Source: Chrysochromulina parva
Taxonomy: Eukaryota > Haptophyta > Prymnesiales > Chrysochromulinaceae
Reading direction: 5' to 3'
Assembly (NCBI GenBank): GCA_002887195.1
Contig: PJAB01000289.1
Location: 1-30,657 of the forward strand
Length of the DNA stretch: 30,657 bases
The number at the start of each line of letters is the position of its first letter. The stretch's first letter is position 1. This document shows positions 1-7,396 of the stretch, one piece after another. The notes below the pieces were generated by a model. It saw only the letters and a program-made list of their open reading frames with translations. It was not told the DNA's origin and did not search any database. The position numbers and the translations under genes are program-made.

Positions 1-2
1 GT

Positions 3-146
3 CGATTCACGAAGACGTCGTCGGCTCGAGAACAGGCCACCTGGGCTGAGCTCGGGCGTGCGCTGGCTGAGGCTGCTGAGGTGACAAGCGGAGTGGCGAG
101 TGTCATAGGGAATCTGCTGGCTTTCGGGCAGGAGCTTCGCGCATAG
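3..146 (+). CDS. Possible C-terminal end of a gene cut by the left window edge
   Basis: One plus-strand frame is open from the window edge to a TAG at 144-146 and gives 47 residues. The translated end is rich in Ala, Glu and Leu (for example TWAELGRALAEAAEVTSG), which would suit an amphipathic helix at a protein C-terminus. The other two plus frames close sooner, at 82-84 and 47-49. No family can be recognised from so short a piece. It could equally be chance open frame in GC-rich DNA. If real, it is convergent with the RCC1 gene at 490-3318. Confidence 0.35.
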   Translation, partial: RFTKTSSAREQATWAELGRALAEAAEVTSGVASVIGNLLAFGQELRA

Positions 147-489
147 TCAGCGATTGTTAGTGGCAAGTCAAGGTGGCCGTGCAGGGCTCCGGATTCGTTT
201 GTTGTTCGTGATGTGTCGTGCGCGCGCAGCGTGGGGAAGCCTCCATGCTGCGTCTTCAAGAGGGTGCTCGAGAGAATCTTTGAAGGAGATGCTCGTCTGT
301 CTGGTCATTCGTGATGGTGACCGCCGTATTGCGAGAGTCGGGTTGTAGAAGGGGTGGACTCGCGGCGATCTGAGAAAGGTCTCTAGGACCATAAAAAAAC
401 CAAAAAGGGTTTTTTCCCCGCTGATAGGTAGGACATACTATACATGTAGTTTAATGCGTGAGGCACGCTCAAACTGTCGATAGTGACTG
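147..489. other. Intergenic region, convergent 3' flanks
   Basis: This stretch lies between a possible plus-strand gene end and the stop of the minus-strand RCC1 gene. No convincing coding frame is seen. It holds an A/T inverted repeat at 394-415, listed separately. The rest looks like 3' untranslated or spacer DNA. Confidence 0.5.
394..415. terminator. A/T-rich inverted repeat between convergent genes
   Basis: AAAAAACC at 394-401 pairs perfectly with GGTTTTTT at 408-415 across a 6-base loop. It lies 75 bases past the stop of the RCC1 gene. It could shape 3' ends on either strand. The terminator call is inference from position and symmetry; a homopolymer-rich inverted repeat can also arise by chance. 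Confidence 0.3.
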
Positions 490-2434
490 TCACTCGAGCC
501 AGCACGGCCGGCTGCCTGCGGTCCCGGGTCGGCTGCCTGCAGTCCCGGGGCGGCTGCCTCCGAGGGTGAGGCTCTGTTGGAATCTCGCCTCGAGCTCCGG
601 ATCGGTCGCCGTCGTCCCCATCGCTGGCATGGCGAGGCCCGCGCCGTGCCCGGGGGCGTTGCCGGAGGCTCCCGTCACGGCCAACGGCGCGCGCGCCGTC
701 ACGCGTGCCGTCTCGGCGGCCGACAGAGCCCCCACAACGAGCACCGCACACTGCGTGCGGCCCGCCGCGACGCCGATGGCGCGCACGCCTGGGGGCAGCG
801 CGACCTCCTCGACGGTCGTGCCATCAGCTTCACGCACACCACCGAGGCTCACTTCAAAGCACCGCCCGTCCAGAGTCGTGAGTAGCGCCGTATCGGCGCT
901 CGCTTGCATTGAGCACACCGCGAGGCCCTCGAGGGCCCGAAGCGGCGCCAGCACCCCCCCAAACTGACCGCTGCACACCACCATGGCACTCGGGTCAGCA
1001 AGGGGCGCGGCGCCCGCGCAGGGGGCGTGGCCGAGAGAGATCATAATGCGTCGGCCACTGCAGCACAGGGAGCGAACTGCAAGTGGTCCGCCGCTCAGCG
1101 GCCCGCCCCGCACAGCGCGCTCGAGCTCGCTCAGACTGAGGGCCCTCGCCTCTGTCACGGGGCGCGCGGCGCCCGCGGCGCCCCAGAACCTTCCCCACAG
1201 ATGCACCTGCCCGTGAACGTCGATGGCGGCGCTGGTCTCGCGGCCGCAAGAGAGATGGGATAGCAGTGCCTCACGACCGCCGCTCAGGCTGCCGTGATGA
1301 CACGGCGCCGCGTCGGCGTGATCGGCCACGTCGCCGCCGCCACGCCCAAGCGCCCCAAAGTCCCCAGCGCCCCACAGCACGCCACCGCCCACGACGGCGC
1401 CAGTGGCGCCCACGACGGCGCCCGCGGTGCCCGCGGCGGCGCCCGACGCGGCGGCGGGCAGGAGCAGAGCGCCTGCGTGCTGGAATCCCGCGGTCAACAG
1501 GGCGACCAGCGCGTCCGGCGGACCAACGGGCGCGAGTCGCCGGGGGGTCCAGATGAGACCGTCTGCATCATCCCCCTCCCCCGTCGCCTCGTCCGCCGCC
1601 TCGTCCGCCGCCTCGCCGCCGACGACACAGCTGCGGCGCGGCGCCGGCCGCCCCAGCTGCTGCCGCGCACTCTCGCCCCACCCGAAGATGTCATCAGCCC
1701 GCCTGCCGCATGCCAACGAGAAGTGCGCTCCCGCCGCGATGTGCAGCAGAGGCTCCTTGCGACCGGCGAGAGCACCGTTGGTGAGCAAGCGCGGCGCGCA
1801 CGTCGCTAGCTCGCCCTGCCCAATGCCCAACTCGGCGCGTTCGTTACGCCCCCACACGATGACACGGCCGCCCTCGCTGGCGGCGGTGAGGGCGAGCACG
1901 TGAGGGCCGTCGCCGCAGGCGAGGGAGGTCACGTGATGGCGATCGAGGGCCGCGTGATGAAGCAGCGACGGCTGCGGCCCCAGCAGCTGCAGGCCCATTG
2001 CGCCGCCGCGGCCGCTGCCACTGCCGCTGCCACTGCCGCTGCCACCGAATGCATCGGAGCCCCACGCGTACACATCCCCCGCAGCGAGCAGCGCGAGGCA
2101 GTGGGCCGGCGCCGCGACCATCTGCATCAACGCCTGCCCTCGGAGCTCGAGGATCTCGTCGGGGGTACGCACGACCGCGCCCGAGGCGGCGCTTGGCAGT
2201 GTTCCCCACATGAAGGATGCCAGCGTCTCCCTTGGCTTGTCGCCGCCGTCGTCGCCGTCGCCGCCGTTGCCGCCGCCGTCGCCGTCGCCGCCCGTTTCTG
2301 TCGCACTCCATCGATCGGTGGTGACGGTGATGCGTGCGCTCGCAAACGACACGTCGCACAGGGGAGACGCCCACACGCGCTCGACCACGTTCGTCGCGAG
2401 AGCGCCACCGACGCGCATCGGGCGTGCCGCGCGC

Positions 2435-2472
<38 letters not shown>

Positions 2473-3318
2473 GCCTAGCTGGCCGTTGGTGCCCTCCCCG
2501 AACGAATAGAGCTTGCCCCCCTGGCTGAGCGCGAGGGTGTGCGCGCGCCCACACGCGACGGCCGATAGGCCAGCGGGCTCCTCACCTTGCCACGGGCCCG
2601 CAATCTCGATGAATCTCGGGGCACCGAGGACCGGAGCCGCGCCTGCGAGCACGGAGGTCGGGCCGCAGCCTAGGAGCTCGCCTGAAGGAGTGAGGAGCAT
2701 CGAGTGTGCACCGCCGCACGCGATGCTTGCGATGCCGGCTGGCGGCAGCCCGTCCACGCGGCGCGGGCTCGGGTCCGTGCCGCTGCTGCCGGCAGGCAAC
2801 GGCCGGCCGAGCTGCCCCTCCGAGCCATGCCCCCAAGAAAAGACGGAGCCGCCGTCTGAGAGGGCGAGCACATGCTCGGCGCCGCAGGCAATCTGATGGA
2901 TGTCGGTGGGGAGCGCGACGCGCTGCGGCGGTGGCGCGAGGTGCTCCGTCGAGAAGATCCACGAGAAGACCTCACCCTCGTCCGTGAGGAAGTGAACGCG
3001 CGACCCATCGCACGCCAGCGCCGTGCAGCCGCTCGAGATGTGGCCGATGGGCAAGGGGAGCTCGCCGGCACCCCACGCGGCCAGAAGCCCTGCGCTCGTG
3101 CCGCACACGCTCCAACCGTCGCCTGCGCCGACGCACCGCACGAATTGCGAGCGGAGGGCCAGCAGCCGCGTTGGCACCTCGACTGCATCCGTATGAGGAA
3201 GGCAGAGCGCGCCGTGCTCGTTGGCTCCCGATACGAGGACGCTCGTGCGAGCGGCGTGCGCCAGCGTGCGTTCGCGCTCACCGCCGTTCAACCGCGCCTT
3301 TGAGAGCGTGCGCTCCAT
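490..3318 (-). CDS. RCC1-repeat (regulator of chromosome condensation-like) beta-propeller protein
   Basis: A 942-residue protein read from the first in-frame ATG, at 3318; the open frame runs further upstream but has no ATG there. At least seven RCC1-type blade motifs are visible along the chain, with cores such as VFSWGHGSEGQLG, LYSFGEGTNGQLG, VYAWGSDAFG, VIVWGRNERAELG, IFGWGESARQQLG and VLWGAGDFGALG. Each is followed by the usual 'HxLAL' or 'HSLAL' type strand. That is enough for two seven-bladed propellers or one with long inserts. RCC1 families act as Ran exchange factors or as scaffolds in ubiquitin, ciliary or signalling proteins; nothing here identifies a partner. Long Gly- and Asp-rich loops interrupt the propeller, and the C-terminus carries 2.6 copies of a GSRPGTA repeat. 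No signal peptide or membrane segment is seen. Family assignment is firm, function open. Confidence 0.88.
509..565 (-). repeat. 21-bp tandem repeat encoding the C-terminal GSRPGTA tail
   Basis: Two 21-base units (509-529 and 530-550), differing at two positions, are followed by a partial third unit. They lie in frame at the 3' end of the RCC1 gene and encode repeated SRPGTAG. Such Ser-Arg-Pro tails are disordered and often phosphorylated, but that is inference here. Confidence 0.7.
2435..2470. repeat. (GCC)n microsatellite encoding polyglycine
   Basis: A run of about twelve GCC/CCG triplets lies in frame in the RCC1 gene and encodes roughly twelve glycines between two propeller blades. Two other simple tracts in the same gene, at about 2015-2043 (Gly-Ser) and 2238-2292 (Asp-Gly), also fall in loops. 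Such tracts are expected to vary in length between strains. Confidence 0.85.
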
Positions 3319-3686
3319 GAATGTTGGCGGTTGTATAGGCACAGGAAAAAGGACAGCTCTGAGAGTACTGAGTGAAATTTTGTCATCCCATCGGGTGGCT
3401 ATAACTCCCCCTGGCGAGGCGCGGTGGACTAACACATCCGTGATTCGGACCCACTGTGGCCCAAACCAAAAAAACCCAAAACTGGTCGACCAGGTCGAGT
3501 TCAACCGTCCGCCTTGCCTTCCTCGGTTCCTGTTCCACAGGGACCACACCCTTACGTCTCATCATCACACGTGAACCAGCAAGGAAGGGAATTCAAGATC
3601 TCATCTTGATCTTTTATTTGAACCCTTTAAGATGGGCACGTCTCGTCTTAGTTTTATTAGGAAGGCGTGGATTCGAGGGCTACCGA

Positions 3687-3821
3687 GATACGATATGAAA
3701 AGCGCCCAACACGGCGCGTCTCCACTCTCTAGTATGGGGTCGGGTCGGAGGGGGTCGGGTCGGGGGATACGATATGAAAATTGGGCTCCGAGGTCGAGGT
3801 CGGGTCAGGTCGGGTCGGGTC
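3687..3821. repeat. 15-bp direct repeat with GGGTC-rich simple sequence
   Basis: GATACGATATGAAAA occurs exactly at 3687-3701 and 3766-3780, 79 bases apart. Between and after the copies are irregular runs of GGGTC/GGTCGG (about 3737-3765 and 3791-3821). It looks like a decayed minisatellite. No transposase or target-site signature is seen. Confidence 0.7.
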
Positions 3822-3872
3822 TGACGTGAGTCCAGGAAATCCAGATGTGTCGTTTTCGGGAAAACACCCCCC

Positions 3873-3923
3873 TTGGTCCGACCCCCTAGCTGACCTCCGA
3901 GGTCAACCCCGAGGTCGGACCAA
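3873..3923. repeat. Nested inverted repeat (potential cruciform)
   Basis: Outer 11-base arms TTGGTCCGACC (3873-3883) and GGTCGGACCAA (3913-3923) are perfect complements. Inside them, TGACCTC (3891-3897) and GAGGTCA (3899-3905) form a second perfect stem around one central base. Each side has a 7-base spacer. It lies 377 bases downstream of the S1 stop and 555 bases upstream of the RCC1 start. Role unknown. Confidence 0.75.
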
Positions 3924-4023
3924 AATCCGACCCACCCCCCGAGCCGAGGTTTGAGAGTCGACGTGTCACACTGGAGTGTCTGACACTGAAAGTGCGGGAA
4001 AAGGACAAAAGGTTCGTCGAAGT

Positions 4024-4099
4024 TTCGTCACTGACCTCGCTAAGTTTCGTCATCTATTTATAAGGCAACAAGTGGGTTTCGTCACTAAGTCTACCGGTA
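4024..4099 (+). promoter_or_regulatory. Candidate promoter cluster: three TTTCGTCA elements, TATA-like box, TACCGGTA
   Basis: TTTCGTCA appears three times (near 4024, 4047 and 4077). TATTTATAAGG, a TATA-like sequence, begins near 4055, and the palindrome TACCGGTA lies at 4092-4099. The same three kinds of element (TATAAA, TACCGGTA, TTTCGTCA) occur upstream of the giant kinase gene at 17110-17232. On the plus strand the cluster would drive transcription into the 3' end of the S1 gene; the first ATG downstream is at 4174. Promoter function is inferred. Confidence 0.35.
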
Positions 4100-4299
4100 C
4101 GTAATCTCCGTATTGTATTCGTGTGATTTTGTGTGCTCAGCGGACCTTCTCGATTGTCTTACGACTACGCGCTATGCCTATGGGTCGAGACGAGTCGGTG
4201 CACTGCGATCTGCGTACCTTCCCGCCCTCGGGCCCGGGTGAATTTCCGAAATTGAATTTGAAGTCACCGGACAACGTTACGGAGCTCTACAATAGTACG

Positions 4300-5784
4300 C
4301 TAATAGGTATCAAGGTCGTACTTGTCCTCAAAGTAGGACTGGTCGAAGTTGGGCGCCTCCGCGCTGTCTTCGACCACCTGCTCCTCGATGACCTGGTTAC
4401 TGTCATCCGCCGACGAATCCGCAGCAATGTCCGCAGCCGCCCACGCCCACGGATCCTCATCCTCCAGCGGCGCCTGCGACGCTGCCCCTTGTGGCCCCTC
4501 TGCTGACGCAGCCGCCCACGCCCACGGATCCTCGTCCTCCTCGGCCTCAAAGTCCTCCTCGTCGTCCTCGTCGTCCTCCTCCTCCTCGTCCGCCTGCGTC
4601 TCGTACGCCGCCCAGGCCGCCGCCTCGTCCACAGCAAGCGCCGCCTCGGCCGCGCTCACAAATCCCCCCCCAATCTCCGCATCTTCGAAGCGTGCGAACC
4701 GCGGATCCAGAGTTTCATCACGCCGGAGCAAGGCCAGTGCTTGCGCCCTCTCAGATTCATCGCGTGGGAAGACGCGGATCAGACGGAGCGAGAGGCGCTG
4801 CGCTGTCGACCTGGGGAGTACCTGCACCACCACGCGGTCGCCCACCTCGCACACGGCCTCCACGCGCTCGATGAACGCGCCTTTGCGCCCGTTGCCCGAC
4901 TGCAGCTTCGAGATGTGCACGAGCCCGGGACGGCGCGCCCCCACGTTGACGACGACGCCGTACGAGGCGACCTTGACGACAACGCCCTCGCGCTCTATGC
5001 CTGGCTGCGCCGCGAGCTCCTTGAGACTGGGTCGCCGGTCCGCGCGCCGCCTCGCCAGCGCGCGCTGCTCGAGCATCGTCTCAAGCGAGGCGGTACTTGC
5101 GACAGGGACCGCGGTAAGCAGCAGCCGACCCGAGCCTGGGCTAGGGCGGAGCACCCGCACGCCAATAGTGCGGCCCGGCACGAGGAAGGTGGCGGCCGTC
5201 GCACCCACCGGCAGCTGGTCGGCTGGCAGCAGCGCGTCCACCGGAGCGCGTGTGCCGCCAGCGCCAGCGCGCGTGACGCCGACCTCGACGATGGCGCCGA
5301 ACGGATGGACGCTCAAGACGGTGGCATTGAGCTGTGTGCCAATGCTCAGGTCCTCGAGGCGATGCCGGTACCAAATCCCTTTTCGCGCGCGTCGGTTGCG
5401 AGCGCGCCGCGAGAACCGCTCCAGGCCCGGCAAAGTCGAAGGTGTGAGCGTGGAACGAGGCTTTGACAATGACACGCGCAGCCGCCCCGCCTCTGGCTGC
5501 GCCTTGACGACGCGCACTGTGAGCGGCTTTCCGAGCGATGTCTCCGGTTTGCTGCGCAGCGGGTGTGCCGGCGGCACATCTAAATAAGCATCCACCGTGG
5601 GCTTCATCTGCCCAGCGCGGCCAGGACGCTCCACGGGCACGCGCACGAAGAGTTTGAACTTACCCGTCTGCTCATTGCGATGATAGCCAACAATCGTGCC
5701 CTTTAGCAGCTCGCCGCGCTCGAGGGAGCCGAGGGACAGCGCGTGGGCACCGAAATGTGTGAGAATGATGAGGTAGAGCCTCAT
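4300..5784 (-). CDS. Three-S1-domain RNA-binding protein, probably plastid-targeted
   Basis: 494 residues from ATG 5784. The N-terminus MRLYLIILTHFGAHALSLGS is hydrophobic and signal-peptide-like, which suits import into a complex plastid. Three S1/OB-type units follow at about residues 24-108, 148-225 and 264-336. The third is the clearest (GVVVKVASYGVVVNVGARRPGLVHISKL). Basic linkers (RRARNRRARK, residues 126-135) lie between units. The C-terminal third is acidic and disordered, with a Glu/Asp run at about 399-419 and the decapeptide DEDPWAWAAA at 417-426 and 442-451. S1 domains bind single-stranded RNA in ribosomal protein S1, RNases and plastid translation or processing factors; which role applies cannot be told. 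The gene is divergent from TatB/Hcf106 with 210 bases between starts, so the two plastid-type genes may be co-regulated. Confidence 0.82.
   Translation of the reverse strand: MRLYLIILTHFGAHALSLGSLERGELLKGTIVGYHRNEQTGKFKLFVRVPVERPGRAGQMKPTVDAYLDVPPAHPLRSKPETSLGKPLTVRVVKAQPEAGRLRVSLSKPRSTLTPSTLPGLERFSRRARNRRARKGIWYRHRLEDLSIGTQLNATVLSVHPFGAIVEVGVTRAGAGGTRAPVDALLPADQLPVGATAATFLVPGRTIGVRVLRPSPGSGRLLLTAVPVASTASLETMLEQRALARRRADRRPSLKELAAQPGIEREGVVVKVASYGVVVNVGARRPGLVHISKLQSGNGRKGAFIERVEAVCEVGDRVVVQVLPRSTAQRLSLRLIRVFPRDESERAQALALLRRDETLDPRFARFEDAEIGGGFVSAAEAALAVDEAAAWAAYETQADEEEEDDEDDEEDFEAEEDEDPWAWAAASAEGPQGAASQAPLEDEDPWAWAAADIAADSSADDSNQVIEEQVVEDSAEAPNFDQSYFEDKYDLDTY
4433..4540 (-). repeat. 33-bp direct repeat encoding the duplicated DEDPWAWAAA motif
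   Basis: The 33 bases at 4433-4465 recur at 4508-4540 with one mismatch, 75 bases apart and in frame, so the S1 protein carries two copies of an acidic, tryptophan-containing motif. The near-identity at DNA level points to recent duplication. Confidence 0.85.
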
Positions 5785-5994
5785 CCTCTGGAATGATTTT
5801 TCTGAGCGAGCTTGCAGATGTGGCTCACACCACCGCGAGCAACAAGTCTCTTCACGAGGACAGGCAAGTCAAGTCAAGTCAAGTACCGTTTCTCTGAGGC
5901 GCCTGCCCGTTGGCGCGCACTTCTCCGCGAGAAAAGGTTCCAAACTCCATCTCTGTTTCCAGATCAGCCAGATCACTCCTCTCCGCGCCGGCCG
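5785..5994. promoter_or_regulatory. Shared divergent promoter region of the S1 and TatB/Hcf106 genes
   Basis: Only 210 bases separate the two starts. The region contains four tandem CAAGT units at 5865-5884, running into ACC. The 14-mer GTCAAGTCAAGTAC (5873-5886) recurs at 13555-13568 upstream of the carbonyl reductase gene, in the same orientation and at nearly the same distance from a minus-strand ATG (89-102 and 86-99 bases). No clear TATA box is seen. An in-frame ATG at 5818 could start TatB earlier, but the signal peptide begins at 5995. Confidence 0.5.
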
Positions 5995-6523
5995 ATGGTG
6001 ACACGAGCACTCGCATTCGCGCTGTTCGCGCTGCAGCCCACGACCTTGTCGGCCCTCGCGTGCAAGCCGCTGCCGCCGCTCGCGGCAGTCGTGCGCCACT
6101 TCCACCACCCTCCGTCAAGGCGATCCGCCGTTGCCGCTCGGCCGCGTCGCACCGGCGCAGTCGCCATGTTTGGCGGCGGCGGGCCGGGAGGCGGCTTTCT
6201 CAACCTGGGCGCGCCAGAGGTGATTGTCATCGGCGCGATCGCGTGGGTGCTGCTGGGTCCGAAGGAGCTCTTTCGCCTGTCGCGGGAGGCGGGCGCGTTT
6301 CTTGGCCAGTGGCAGCAGCTAGGGCAGCAAGCCAAGAACCAGTTCCAAGCGGCTCTCGAGTCGGAGCTCGCCGAGGAGACGCTCGCCAAGGCGAAGACAG
6401 CCGCAGCCTCGGTCACCGAGGCCTTCAAATCTCCGCCGCCGCCGCCGCCCGCGTGGTTAGACGAAACAAAGTGGGGCGACGTCCCGCCAGCAGCAGCAGC
6501 AGCAGCAGCCAGTGCGAGCGGCG

Positions 6524-6556
<33 letters not shown>

Positions 6557-7053
6557 GTGGCGGCAGCTCGCTCACCGACATCCCACCGCTGTCCGAGTAC
6601 GCAGCGGCGCGCGCCAAGGGTGCCAGCGCGCCCGACACCCTCTCCGACGCTGAGAAAGCTGCGCTACGAGAGTCACTCGTGAGCGAGCTAGGCGAGCCCT
6701 CAGCGAATGCAGCCAAGTTCGCCGAGCAGATCTCCGGAGCGAGGAACGCGGCGGTGCTGAGCGAGTACCCGGCGGAGCTCGCGTGGGACGAGCCGGCGAT
6801 GCCCGCGCCTGCGGATGGCTCGCCGTTAGACGTCCAGTCGACGTCTGAGGCGCTGCTCGGCAACCAGATCGCCGAGGCAGAGAACCGGCTGCAGATGCTC
6901 AAGGCAGAGCAGTCGATCCTCGCGATGAAGCGCAAGCAGCTCGAGGCAAACGCGGCGCGCGCGCAGCGGATGGCGGAGGAGCGCCTCGCGGCCGCCGAGA
7001 AGGCCCTCGCGGCCGCCGAGCTGACGCCGCAGGAGGAGAAGACGGACGCTTGA
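5995..7053 (+). CDS. tatB/hcf106: Twin-arginine translocase subunit Hcf106/TatB, plastid-targeted
   Basis: 352 residues from ATG 5995, chosen because a signal peptide (MVTRALAFALFALQPTTLSA) starts exactly there; an upstream in-frame ATG at 5818 would bury it. A basic transit-like stretch (about 34-57, rich in Arg, Ala and His) follows, so targeting is bipartite. The mature part opens with GAPEVIVIGAIAWVLLGPKEL (72-92), the short membrane helix with the conserved Glu75 and the Gly-Pro hinge. An amphipathic helix follows to about 125, ending FQAALESELAEE as in Hcf106/TatB. TatB forms the TatBC receptor for folded twin-arginine precursors in the thylakoid membrane. The GAPE motif favours Hcf106 over Tha4/TatA. 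Odd feature: a long tail with proline, Ala and Ser homopolymers, then an Ala/Glu/Lys coiled coil at about 285-345, well beyond the core length. Confidence 0.87.
6488..6555. repeat. Two (CAG/AGC)n microsatellites in the TatB coding region
   Basis: CAG-type triplets at about 6488-6509 encode polyalanine and AGC triplets at 6526-6555 encode ten serines. They sit in the linker between the amphipathic helix and the C-terminal coiled coil, where length variation would be tolerated. Confidence 0.85.
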
Positions 7054-7396
7054 AGGAGCGGGAGTCCTGTAGTCTACGTTGTGGTGCTCCACTCCAGTCG
7101 CCGGTGCCTATCCCCGGAGATACGCGCGGTGCACGAGAGGAGAGCCTGAGAGCGCGAGTGTGGCGAGAGGAGGCAGGAGCCAGGACGGCCCACACGGACC
7201 AGGCACGCGTGTGCAATCCGAGAGGGAGGCGGCGCACAGCCCATGCTCCATGCAATTTGCGTGGTCGGAAGCCGTGCGGCGCAACGCATGGCAGCGGTTC
7301 CGACCTCCGAACATGGGTTCATCAAGTGCGGATTCACGAGATCGTGATCTCTAATCATAATTTTGCACTACAATAGTATAAGTGCATATTGAGGGA
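7054..7396. other. Intergenic region between TatB and NhaA genes
   Basis: 343 bases between two plus-strand genes, holding the 3' flank of TatB and the promoter of NhaA. The last 50 bases before ATG 7397 turn AT-rich (for example AATCATAATTTTGCAC), unlike the rest of the window. No small gene or RNA is recognised. Confidence 0.5.

Larger units (their letters stand above)
3319..4299. other. GGTC-rich intergenic region between RCC1 and S1 genes
   Basis: 981 bases without a convincing gene. The part next to 3318 should hold the promoter of the RCC1 gene. Around 3687-3821 lie a 15-base direct repeat and GGGTC-rich simple sequence. A nested inverted repeat occupies 3873-3923. A promoter-like cluster lies at 4024-4099. 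A plus-strand frame from ATG 4174 runs 110 codons to 4506, overlapping the 3' end of the S1 gene antisense; I do not call it a gene. Confidence 0.6.
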
